From the NCBI GenBank assembly GCA_001512505.1, contig LFSC01000041.1, positions 1-64,000 of the forward strand: 64,000 nucleotides of DNA, in the 5' to 3' direction. Of the stretch, positions 45,714 through 53,872 are shown in pieces. Both the position numbers and the translations under genes were made by a program. This stretch comes from Clostridiaceae bacterium DTU079 (GTDB lineage: Bacteria; Bacillota; Clostridia; Acetivibrionales; Acetivibrionaceae). The notes under the pieces were generated by a model. That model searched no databases. It was given only the letters and a program-made list of their open reading frames with translations, and was not told the origin of the DNA. Numbering within the stretch: the first letter of the stretch is position 1; each line of letters starts with the position of its first letter.

Positions 45714-47411
45714 TTATAAAGGCAATTGTTTAATTTTTCTCAGTATATATCTTTTTAATATTGAATTATCTATTGAATCCACAGAGCCGTCCCGGTTCAA
45801 GTCCGCTGCCTCAAGTTTATCCTGAGGCAAATTAATTTTTCTGAGTATAAATCTTTTTAATATTGTTAAGTCGAGGGAATCTACAAATCCATCCCCGTTT
45901 AAGTCATCATATATAATACTGCTTTGTTCACTTTTAATTATCACAATATAATTTACAGCATTGGATGAGGCTCCGTTAGGTCCGAGAGTAACAACGGAAT
46001 TTGAGCTGAAATCCTTTTTATAAAGGATGTAGGTGACTGACGGATTGCCGTCATCGGTTATCGATAAATTGGTCTTAGTCCAATTGCCAAGCCACGACGG
46101 TACATTTACAACCCTTGAATCCAAGCCTACGTATACGGTTACATCAGCTTTGACAGTAAAATATGCGGCATCTGATGTATATTTTTTTGAATCACAAGCT
46201 GTTCGGATCCATTCAGAGCCAAGAAGCTCATTTGGAATTGTGACAAATTTGTATGTCCTGTCACCGAATACATTATCTCCAACCTGTAAATTTGATTGTA
46301 TGGACCAATTGGACGAGTTTGCCGAATCATTTATCGTTAATGATTTAATTAGTTCTCCGTCCATGGGCGTAGGCGCAGGTGTAGGTGTAGGAGTCGGCAT
46401 AGGAGATGATGTTTGAGATACGAGTACAAGCGGATTCCAATTGTCATTTCCTTTTAAGATGTTTTGCGGAGTAAATTTCGCAGCTTCAGCGTCTGATAGC
46501 TGCCTTCTGGATGAATTAATTACTGCCCCCGGACCGGTATTCTTGTACTCAAAAAAGCGTGCATTTTCAGGAGGATTACCGCTCATGCTGGTCCAGCCCG
46601 TCTCCTTTATATGCGCGCCTAAATAACATGTTTTGTATACTACATATGCATTGGGGCGCCAGGGCCTTCCAAGATATGTTGAATTTTTAGGGGCACTGCT
46701 TGTTAAGTTGCAGTTTAAAAACAGAAATCCGTAATCAGCTATATCAGTGCTTGCAGCAGTAACATATCCACCTTTGGGTGTTGATATAATTTCGCAATTT
46801 TCAAATACAGCAGTGGCACCGCCGAATATAAAATCTGTATCGCCGATAATTCTGCAGTTTGTATAATACTGTCTGCCTGAATGTGCATACAACGTATCCT
46901 GATTTCCAATGAAAATACAGTTTTTAATTATTTGTCTGTCACCGCGAATATAAGCGGCTACAGCTTGTTTGTCGTTTACATTGATGTTTTCATCAAAGGA
47001 ATTTTCAATTGTGAGATTTTCAAGAATAGCATCGGTTCCATAGAGATAAAAGGATGCAGAACCGGATGTACCGTATGTGGTGCCATCGGGTTTTAGTTTA
47101 CCGGCATAATTGTCATATGTGATAATTGTTCCAGTATTGCTTTCTCCTATGAGATGAATGTTGTTTTGTCTGATTGTAACAACTTCTTTGTATGTACCGT
47201 TCTTGATAAATATAACAATTCTTTTTGAATTGTTTGACGGTATAGAATCAATTGCAGCCTGTACGGTTCTAAAATTTCCGGTACCGTCTTTGGCAACTAT
47301 TATATCTGCTTTAACTGCAGCAAAAGTATCGGATGCAATGTTTACAGTTAACAAAAACACCAGGCAAAGTATAATACAAAGTAACAGGGATGTTTTTTTA
47401 ATTGCTCTCAT
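45714..47411 (-). CDS. Secreted pectinesterase (CE8) with C-terminal type I dockerin
   Basis: The enzyme should remove methyl esters from pectin, preparing it for the pectate lyase encoded next door. A signal peptide (1-32) leads to a CE8 beta-helix (about 33-325). The active-site motifs are intact: GNQDTLYAHSGRQYY, GDTDFIFGGATAVFE and YLGRPWRPNAYVVY. A Pro-Thr linker, then a beta-sandwich accessory module (about 352-497) of a kind often attached to clostridial pectinases, not identified further. The C-terminal dockerin has repeats DLNGDGFVDSLDLTILKRF and DLNRDGSVDSIDNSILKRY, with S-L and S-I at positions 10-11. GAGGTG precedes ATG 47411. Confidence 0.95.
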   Translation of the reverse strand: MRAIKKTSLLLCIILCLVFLLTVNIASDTFAAVKADIIVAKDGTGNFRTVQAAIDSIPSNNSKRIVIFIKNGTYKEVVTIRQNNIHLIGESNTGTIITYDNYAGKLKPDGTTYGTSGSASFYLYGTDAILENLTIENSFDENINVNDKQAVAAYIRGDRQIIKNCIFIGNQDTLYAHSGRQYYTNCRIIGDTDFIFGGATAVFENCEIISTPKGGYVTAASTDIADYGFLFLNCNLTSSAPKNSTYLGRPWRPNAYVVYKTCYLGAHIKETGWTSMSGNPPENARFFEYKNTGPGAVINSSRRQLSDAEAAKFTPQNILKGNDNWNPLVLVSQTSSPMPTPTPTPAPTPMDGELIKSLTINDSANSSNWSIQSNLQVGDNVFGDRTYKFVTIPNELLGSEWIRTACDSKKYTSDAAYFTVKADVTVYVGLDSRVVNVPSWLGNWTKTNLSITDDGNPSVTYILYKKDFSSNSVVTLGPNGASSNAVNYIVIIKSEQSSIIYDDLNGDGFVDSLDLTILKRFILRKINLPQDKLEAADLNRDGSVDSIDNSILKRYILRKIKQLPL

Positions 47412-47460
47412 TTGAACACCTCTAATAACTAATTTTGTTCGTCCTTTTTTATATTAATAA

Positions 47461-47488
47461 TACGAAGCTCAAGTAATATTTCGATGGG
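47461..47488 (-). promoter_or_regulatory. SigI-like promoter of the pectinesterase gene
   Basis: On the minus strand the element reads CCCATCGAAATATTAC, then TTGAGCTTCGTA. It matches the element before the pectate lyase in sequence and in its 21-nt spacing between CCC and CGTA. The predicted start lies about 40 nt before the ATG. Confidence 0.6.
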
Positions 47489-47610
47489 TTTTTTTACACA
47501 AAAATTAAAAAAAGATTTATCGATTTACAGGCGAATAAATGTATAATAATATATGACATAAATATAGTGAATGCTAACTTAACTAATTCCATTGGATTAG
47601 GACTGATTGT

Positions 47611-48501
47611 ATGAAGAAAGCTTTAATTGAATTTTGTAAATCTATAAACATAGAGCACATAGGAATAGCACCTTCCGGACCCTATGAGGATTTGAAGGAA
47701 ATATGGGAAAAGAAGATTGAAATGGGATTTGCCCATATTTTTGATAAAGGAAGTTTGGATAAAATGATTTATCCTGATTTGACTTTGGAGGATGCAAAAT
47801 CGGTAATAGTATGTTTGTTCCCCTATTATTGCGGTGATTTTGAAGATGCCAATTTGTCAAAATATGCTTATAGTGTGGATTACCATATAACGGTTATAAA
47901 TATGCTGGAGAAGATAGGGGAGTTTTTGAAAAAAAACATTGAAGGATTTAATTACAAAGCCTTTGCAGACGCAGGGCCTCTAAATGACAGGTATTTAGCC
48001 TACAAAGCAGGTTTGGGCTTTTACGGAATAAACAGCCATATAATAACGGATGAATATGGCTCTTATGTTTTTATCGGGTATATAATAAATAATTATCCCT
48101 TTGAGCATGACAATCCGCAGGACAGGACATGTCTAAAGTGCTTTGAATGTGTGAAAAGATGCCCCGGACAGTGCATTTTAGGAGACTTTACTATAAATCC
48201 TCTAAAGTGCAGGTCTTACATTTCTCAAAAGAAGGGGGAACTTTCTGGTGAAGATGTGGAAATATTAAAGAAAAATCCTTTGATTTGGGGTTGTGATGTA
48301 TGCCAGGATGTCTGTCCCCACAACCAAGGAATAAAAAAGACGGAGTTAGAAGATTTTAAAAGCAATATAAAGTATAGAATAGATTATGAAGAGCTGAAAG
48401 ATGTTTCAAATAAAGAGTTTTTACGAAGACACAAGGATAGAGCTTTTAGCTGGAGAGGAAAAGGAGTATTGCAGAGAAATTTTGAAATTATTAATGAATA
48501 A
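47611..48501 (+). CDS. queG: QueG-like iron-sulfur protein (epoxyqueuosine reductase family)
   Basis: QueG reduces epoxyqueuosine to queuosine in tRNA, using cobalamin and two [4Fe-4S] clusters. Both cluster motifs are visible: CLKCFECVKRCPG and CDVCQDVCPHNQG. The central NDRYLAYKAGLGFYGINSHI matches the family. At 296 residues it lacks the C-terminal HEAT-like repeats (about 60-90 residues) of standard QueG, as many clostridial homologues do. The start ATG 47611 has AGGA upstream. It stands alone, with pectinase genes divergent on one side and metG convergent on the other. A related reductase on another substrate cannot be excluded. Confidence 0.82.
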   Translation: MKKALIEFCKSINIEHIGIAPSGPYEDLKEIWEKKIEMGFAHIFDKGSLDKMIYPDLTLEDAKSVIVCLFPYYCGDFEDANLSKYAYSVDYHITVINMLEKIGEFLKKNIEGFNYKAFADAGPLNDRYLAYKAGLGFYGINSHIITDEYGSYVFIGYIINNYPFEHDNPQDRTCLKCFECVKRCPGQCILGDFTINPLKCRSYISQKKGELSGEDVEILKKNPLIWGCDVCQDVCPHNQGIKKTELEDFKSNIKYRIDYEELKDVSNKEFLRRHKDRAFSWRGKGVLQRNFEIINE

Positions 48502-48656
48502 AGGCTCTCCTTATCCTCGTCCTTTTAAGCAGAATCAAAGTTTACTAAATTTTGATTTTGCATACCTCCCTTTATATTTAATGGACTTAACGAAGCTGAA
48601 TTATTTCTAAGTTAATTGGCTCAGTGCCTTGAGCCTATGCTTATTTAATACGGCCA

Positions 48657-50270
48657 TTACATATTTTCAATTTCCTCTTGAATTCTCTTTTTGTCAATGC
48701 GTTCAAAAAGAATATTTACTTCTCCAATGCCTTGATCCGCCGGCACTTCGGTGTATTTCCACTCGGTTGATTTCAAATGAAGCATGCTGCGGATTTTAGA
48801 TGATGAAAAGGGCAGGAAGGGCTCCAGTAAAATTGACAGGTTAGCAATAATTTGAACACAGGTAAAAAGGGTTTGCCCGCATTTTTCCGTGTTTTCCTTT
48901 ATGGTTATCCAAGGCTGTTCTTCGTCAAAATACTTGTTGGCAGAGCGTATAAATGAAAATACTTTTTCAGTGGCGTCTTTAAAATCTCCCTGTTCAATAA
49001 GGCTTCCGACTGATGGGTAAAGATTCTCCAATGATTCTTTTATGTTCGGATTGCACTCTCCTTTGGGCACTTTTCCTTCAAAAAACTTTTGTATGAAAAC
49101 AAGGCTTCTGTTGACAAAATTACCGTAAGCACCAAGAAGCTCTCCATTGTGACTGTTTATAAATTCTCTCCATGAAAAGTCCGTATCCTTTTTTTCGGGA
49201 CCGTTGGCAATAAAGTAATATCGGATACTGTCGGGATTATAGTGCTCAATAAGGTGAGGTATCCAGACAGCCCAGTTTTCACTGGTGGAGATCTTTTTGC
49301 CCTCAAGGGTTACATACTCGCTGGATATTATTCTGTTCGGCAGATGTAAACCGCCATGAGCTTTTAAAAGGGCAGGGAGAATTACGGTGTGAAAGGGAAT
49401 ATTGTCCTTGCCGTGAATATAGTAGTGCAAAGAGTTTTCTGACCAAATTTCACGCCAACTTATACCGTGAGCCTCTGCCCATTTTTTGCTGGCGGAAAGA
49501 TACCCTAAAACCGCTTCAACCCATACATAAATCTTTTTGCTTTCAAATCCTTTCAGCGGCACGGATATACCCCATTCCAAATCCCGGGTAATGGCCCTGT
49601 CGCGAAGTCCTTCGTCAATATATCTTTGGGAAAGTCCCGATGCATTTGTTCTCCAGCCTCTGGAATTATTAACATAATCCTCAATGAAGGGCTGCAGCTT
49701 TGATAGTGCCAGGAAAAAGTGTTCCGATAATTTGAAGACGGGAGTATCTCCACAGATGCCGCATTTTCTGTCCTTTAGATTGGCAGGATCCAAAAGCGTT
49801 CCACAGGCATCGCATTGGTCACCCTTTGTCTTGCTTTTGCAATTTGGACAAGTGCCTACGACAAACCTGTCGGGAAGGAACCGGTTGCAGGATTTACAAT
49901 AGACCTGTTCTACGGCTTTCCTATATACAAAACCGCTGTCGAGAAGCTCGGTAAAAAATTCCTGGACAAATTCAATATGGTAAGTATCCTTGGTTTGACC
50001 GTACAAGTCATAGGAAAAGCCCAGCTTTTCAAAACACTCCTTGAACTCATTGTGGTAGCGGTCTGCAATTTCTTCCGGGGATACTCCTTCTTTTTGAGCA
50101 CGTATCTGAATGGGGGTACCGTGACAATCACTTCCTGAAACATAACAAACATTATATTTTTTTAATCTGAAATATCTTGCCAGTATGTCACCTGGCAGTA
50201 GGGCCGCAATGTGCCCGATGTGAAGGGAGCCGTTTGCATAAGGCCAGGCTCCGCCGATAAATATGTTCAT
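48657..50270 (-). CDS. metG: Methionine-tRNA ligase
   Basis: This class I synthetase charges tRNA-Met. HIGH is present (SLHIGHIAALLPG), as is KMSKS in the form KISTS (EGKKISTSENW). The knuckle domain carries CKSC, CPNC, CDAC and CGIC cysteine pairs (about 130-175), i.e. the two-zinc type. The all-helical anticodon domain ends near residue 537; the C-terminal dimerising/tRNA-binding extension of longer forms is absent. AAGGAGGAG precedes ATG 50270. A T-box leader lies directly upstream. Confidence 0.96.
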   Translation of the reverse strand: MNIFIGGAWPYANGSLHIGHIAALLPGDILARYFRLKKYNVCYVSGSDCHGTPIQIRAQKEGVSPEEIADRYHNEFKECFEKLGFSYDLYGQTKDTYHIEFVQEFFTELLDSGFVYRKAVEQVYCKSCNRFLPDRFVVGTCPNCKSKTKGDQCDACGTLLDPANLKDRKCGICGDTPVFKLSEHFFLALSKLQPFIEDYVNNSRGWRTNASGLSQRYIDEGLRDRAITRDLEWGISVPLKGFESKKIYVWVEAVLGYLSASKKWAEAHGISWREIWSENSLHYYIHGKDNIPFHTVILPALLKAHGGLHLPNRIISSEYVTLEGKKISTSENWAVWIPHLIEHYNPDSIRYYFIANGPEKKDTDFSWREFINSHNGELLGAYGNFVNRSLVFIQKFFEGKVPKGECNPNIKESLENLYPSVGSLIEQGDFKDATEKVFSFIRSANKYFDEEQPWITIKENTEKCGQTLFTCVQIIANLSILLEPFLPFSSSKIRSMLHLKSTEWKYTEVPADQGIGEVNILFERIDKKRIQEEIENM

Positions 50271-50335
50271 AAAAACTCCTCCTTATTTTTCTAATTAATT
50301 AGATAAAGGTTTGATATAAAATTAGTAATATAAAT

Positions 50336-50612
50336 AAAAAAGCCCTCATCCCCAGAAATAAATTCTGGGGACGAGAGCATTATGCTTCGTGGTACCACCC
50401 CGGTTTACCGATATTTCACAATATCGGCCTCAGCAGGTACGTCAGATATCTCTGATTATACCCCGGCACTATAACAGGTGCACCTGTCGCAGCCTAAATC
50501 CATCGGATTGTCGGTGCGAAAGCTCCAAGACCATGTTCGGCTACCTGTTCTTTACTCCTTCTCAGCTTCCCGGAGCTCTCTGTAAAAGCCATCGATAGCT
50601 TACTCTTCTCTT
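50336..50612 (-). promoter_or_regulatory. T-box leader of metG
   Basis: On the minus strand the leader begins with GATGAAGAGAAGAGTAAG (stem I start). The T-box GGGGTGGTACCACG lies at 50388-50401. The terminator stem GCTCTCGTCCCCAG/CTGGGGATGAGGGC with a T run ends near 50336. An ATG in GAACATGGTC is a plausible methionine specifier. Confidence 0.92.
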
Positions 50613-50655
50613 CATCGCAAACATGATATTTACATAATAATTACATTATAGTTAC

Positions 50656-50684
50656 ATTTTAATGCAGGAAATTTTGTAAGTCAA
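50656..50684 (-). promoter_or_regulatory. Sigma-A promoter of the metG T-box transcript
   Basis: On the minus strand, TTGACT (50684-50679) and TAAAAT (50661-50656) are separated by 17 nt. They lie about 45 nt upstream of stem I. Confidence 0.65.
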
Positions 50685-50727
50685 TAGGTTTCGTTTTTTA
50701 CAGTTTATGCAAGTGTATTAAATAAAT

Positions 50728-50777
50728 GTGAAGAAAAATATTCCAGAAACTTATGTTTCTTCTACATTTTTCTTCAC
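50728..50777. repeat. Short palindromic element of the repeat family
   Basis: GTGAAGAAAAAT...AGAAAC pairs with GTTTC...ATTTTTCTTCAC around a TTAT centre. Its arms match the outer ends of the 23681 and 27313 copies. It lies between the divergent metG leader and splB. The remaining 50778-50955 holds the splB leader only. Confidence 0.7.
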
Positions 50778-50955
50778 TTTGGCAATATACATCCGTTTAT
50801 TGCCGACATTGATGGATTTTTAGCATATGAGTATATAAATCCGATAAAGTGCAAAACTAAATTATAAGTACCATGCAAAGGAGAAAACACATACCGGGCT
50901 AAAGTCAGAAAAACCTTACATATATTCAAAATCCAAAACTAATTGAGGTGACTTT

Positions 50956-51951
50956 ATGTATCCGGATAAAATATTCTACGAGCCGGCAATTGACAGGTAT
51001 GAGCTTGGCCTGTATTTAAGAAAAAAATATAATGACAAAACCTGGATACCCATTGAGAGTCATAACAAGATTGAAGAGCTGCAAAAAAGCTCAAACAAAG
51101 AATTTGGAAAGATGAAAAGGTATCTTATAATCGGGGTTCGAAAAACCCATAAATATGTTCCCAATCATAAAGTATCGGATTTTCTTGTACCTTATACATC
51201 CTCGGGCTGTAGTGCCATGTGCCTTTATTGCTATCTTGTGTGCAACTATAATAAATGCTCTTACTTAAGATTGTTTGTAAACCGTGAACAGATGATGGAT
51301 AAATTGATAAGAACGGCCAACAACTCCCGCAAGGAACTGACCTTTGAAATAGGAAGCAACAGTGATCTGGTTTTGGAAAGCACCATAACCAAAAACCTTG
51401 AATGGACAATTGAAAGGTTTGGCAGAAACGAATTGGGATATATAACCTTTCCCACAAAGTTTCACATGGTGGATTCATTATTACCTTTAGCTCACAAAGG
51501 CAGAACTATTGTCAGAATGAGCGTAAATCCTGAGCAGATAATTCAAAAGGTGGAGTTTGGAACATCTTTGCTGAAGGATAGAATTAATGCAATCAATAAT
51601 TTGTGCGAGGCGGGGTATAAAGTTGGTCTTTTGATAGCACCGGTGGTGTTACTGGAAAATTGGAAGCAATTGTATTCGGATTTGATTCGGCAACTGGCGG
51701 ATGAGTTATCGGATAAGGTTAAAAAAGAGATGTTTATTGAGATTATCTTTATGACATACAGTTTTGTACATCGGGCAATCAATAAAGAAGCATTTCCCAA
51801 TGCGGTAGAACTCTACGACAAGACGCTGATGACCGGAAGAGGCAGGGGAAAGTATTGGTATAAAGAAGAATTGAGAGCCGAGGGTGAGCAATTTTTAAGA
51901 GAACAGCTTTCAATGCATTTTGGCAATGTTCCGATAATTTACGTGGTTTAG
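50956..51951 (+). CDS. splB: Spore photoproduct lyase (clostridial type, radical SAM)
   Basis: SPL repairs the UV thymine dimer typical of spore DNA, using SAM and a [4Fe-4S] cluster. The cluster motif is C85-x3-C89-x2-C92 (CSAMCLYCYL). The 331 residues are of family length, with TFPTKFHMVD, GRTIVRMSVNPEQIIQ and MTGRGRGKYWYK in the expected order. The position that holds the conserved hydrogen-donor cysteine in Bacillus SPL (C141, in a C-T-S-D context) appears here as S134 (FEIGSNSDLV). This may be a trait of the clostridial subfamily. GAGGTGA precedes ATG 50956. Confidence 0.9.
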   Translation: MYPDKIFYEPAIDRYELGLYLRKKYNDKTWIPIESHNKIEELQKSSNKEFGKMKRYLIIGVRKTHKYVPNHKVSDFLVPYTSSGCSAMCLYCYLVCNYNKCSYLRLFVNREQMMDKLIRTANNSRKELTFEIGSNSDLVLESTITKNLEWTIERFGRNELGYITFPTKFHMVDSLLPLAHKGRTIVRMSVNPEQIIQKVEFGTSLLKDRINAINNLCEAGYKVGLLIAPVVLLENWKQLYSDLIRQLADELSDKVKKEMFIEIIFMTYSFVHRAINKEAFPNAVELYDKTLMTGRGRGKYWYKEELRAEGEQFLREQLSMHFGNVPIIYVV

Positions 51952-51980
51952 GATACTTCAAAACATATAATTAATTACGA

Positions 51981-52345
51981 TCAGTTAAAGCTATACCATG
52001 TGTTGTAGTCATCTACTGTGTCTTGTAATTTGTATCTTGCTTCGTATACTTTGTGGTATCCGGCAAAATAAATATAGACACCGGGATATCGGTAAAAAAC
52101 TTTTTTGTTCTTCAGCGACAGCGTCAAGTTGTTCTTCTTCAACCTTTGTGTTAAAACTATACGTAAAACAGAATGAACCTTGGTCAAATTGTACATTTAA
52201 GTTATCTACATAACTGAATTCCTTTTTAATATCTTTTTTAAAATCCTTCAGTTCTTTAAAACTAATAGTTCTATAATGAGCACATCCTACGAATTGGACC
52301 GTTAGCAGAATAAATAAAAAAAATAATATTTTTGCATTGTTTCAT
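51981..52345 (-). pseudogene. Frameshifted small lipoprotein gene
   Basis: From ATG 52345 (GGAG 7 nt upstream) the frame MKQCKNII breaks in a run of eight T. With one T fewer it reads on as FLFILLTVQFVGC, a complete lipoprotein signal peptide, then AHYRTISFKELKDFKKDIKK and onwards to VAEEQK. There a run of six A breaks the frame again. With one A fewer it continues KVFYRYPGVYIYFAGYHKVY to NTWYSFN and a TGA at 51981. Two single-base insertions in homopolymers therefore split a lipoprotein of about 120 residues. No family recognised. Real decay or sequencing error are both possible. Confidence 0.7.
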
Positions 52346-52906
52346 AACATGACTCCGATTATTTTTATAATATTTTGCAAATAACTTATAATAAAATTTC
52401 GATTAAGACTACCTGCTTAGGGCAATTCTTGATCTTTCTCAAAATGTATAGTTTGTATCCGTACTAAACGGTATTATATTCCGATTCCATGTACGTTAGG
52501 CAAATTACATATCATTAAGAAAATTATATAACATTTGGGAGAAAAAGTAAAACATAATCCATTCATTTAGAAAACTATGCTTAAATATTTTACGCTGTTA
52601 GAATTCCTCGATTTATTAATTAAATTCTCACTAATATTTAAATCGGAATATTATTCTTTAATAGCGGGTCACACCTTGTCAGGAGGTCATTTGTCACGGG
52701 TCGTCCTGCTGACAAATTCGCCTCGTAATCTACACAAATTGTTATGCATAGAACGGTTTTTCTGCTATAATTGTTCATATAAGTAGTCTCTTTTAGTATT
52801 TATCAAATGGATTGGAAGGCTGATGGAATTCCATAAAGATAAATGGTTCATTACAATAGGTTTTAATTTTCACGCGGGTTAAAAATTAAAAAAGAGGTGC
52901 TGTCGA
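52346..52906. other. Intergenic region before the MoxR operon
   Basis: No supported gene. An open frame at 52577-52786 has no ribosome binding site. A hairpin at 52683-52724 (GAGG...ATTTGTC paired with GACAAAT...CCTC) is the only structure I see; its role is unknown. Confidence 0.4.
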
Positions 52907-53836
52907 ATGAGCAAGACCATTGATATACTGATAGATAACGTGGAAAAGATTATTATCGGCAAAAGGTCTGTTATAGAACATCTTCTTGTTGCTCTGTTAA
53001 GCGACGGACATGTTTTGATTGAGGACGTTCCCGGTGTGGGAAAGACTCAGTTGGTTGCAACTCTTGCAAGATCTGTAAACGGGGCTTTTAACCGGATTCA
53101 GTTTACTCCGGACGTAATGCCTTCAGATATAATGGGTTTTTCAATGTTCAATCCCGGAACACGGGAGTTTGAATACCGGGAAGGTGCTGCAATGTGCAAT
53201 TTCCTTCTCGCGGATGAGATAAACCGAACATCGCCGAAAACCCAGTCAAGCCTCTTGGAAATTATGGAAGAGTTCCAGGTTACCGTTGACGGAAAGACAT
53301 ACAAGCTCCCTCGACCCTTTATGGTATTAGCCACCCAGAATCCTATTGAGAGCTTCGGTACTTATCCATTGCCGGAAGCTCAGATGGATAGATTTTTCCT
53401 TAAGCTCAGTATTGGTTATCCCGATAAAAATGAAGAGAAACTGATTATAGACAGGTTTGGAAGTGAGAATCCTCTGGATAGACTTGAGCCTGTTACTACA
53501 ACACAGGAGCTTATTGAGCTAAAAGATCAGGTAAAAAAAGTAAGGATGGAGGAATGCCTGAAGGAGTACATAATCAATATAATTGCCGCAACCAGAAGCG
53601 ACAAAAATGTAGTTTTGGGTTGCAGTCCCCGGGGAAGCTTAAATCTGTATAAAGCTTCGAAGGCATGGGCATTTATCATGGGAAGGGATTATGTTCTCCC
53701 CGATGATATTCAGAAAATGGCTGTACCGGTATTGGCCCATAGAATTATATTAAGCCAGGGAGCAAAAATGAATAATTACAATTCAACTAAGTTGATAAAC
53801 GATATTCTTCAAAATACAAAGGTTCCGGCTGTATAA
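52907..53836 (+). CDS. MoxR-family AAA ATPase
   Basis: MoxR ATPases act as chaperone-like helpers for vWA or DUF58 partner proteins. Walker A is DVPGVGKTQLVATL, Walker B is LLADEINRTSPKTQSSLLE, and sensor segments include VLATQNPIESFGTYPLPEAQ and a GCSPRGSL arginine region. 309 residues, normal length. GAGGTG precedes ATG 52907. It is first in the moxR-DUF58-transglutaminase operon, a widely conserved trio whose exact task is not settled. Confidence 0.93.
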   Translation: MSKTIDILIDNVEKIIIGKRSVIEHLLVALLSDGHVLIEDVPGVGKTQLVATLARSVNGAFNRIQFTPDVMPSDIMGFSMFNPGTREFEYREGAAMCNFLLADEINRTSPKTQSSLLEIMEEFQVTVDGKTYKLPRPFMVLATQNPIESFGTYPLPEAQMDRFFLKLSIGYPDKNEEKLIIDRFGSENPLDRLEPVTTTQELIELKDQVKKVRMEECLKEYIINIIAATRSDKNVVLGCSPRGSLNLYKASKAWAFIMGRDYVLPDDIQKMAVPVLAHRIILSQGAKMNNYNSTKLINDILQNTKVPAV

Positions 53837-53872
53837 GCAGACATTACAGTACAATATAGAGGGAAGGGTTCA

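Noticed and set aside
52577-52786. 69-codon open frame in the gap before moxR
   Set aside because: No ribosome binding site; it runs through a hairpin and looks like chance.
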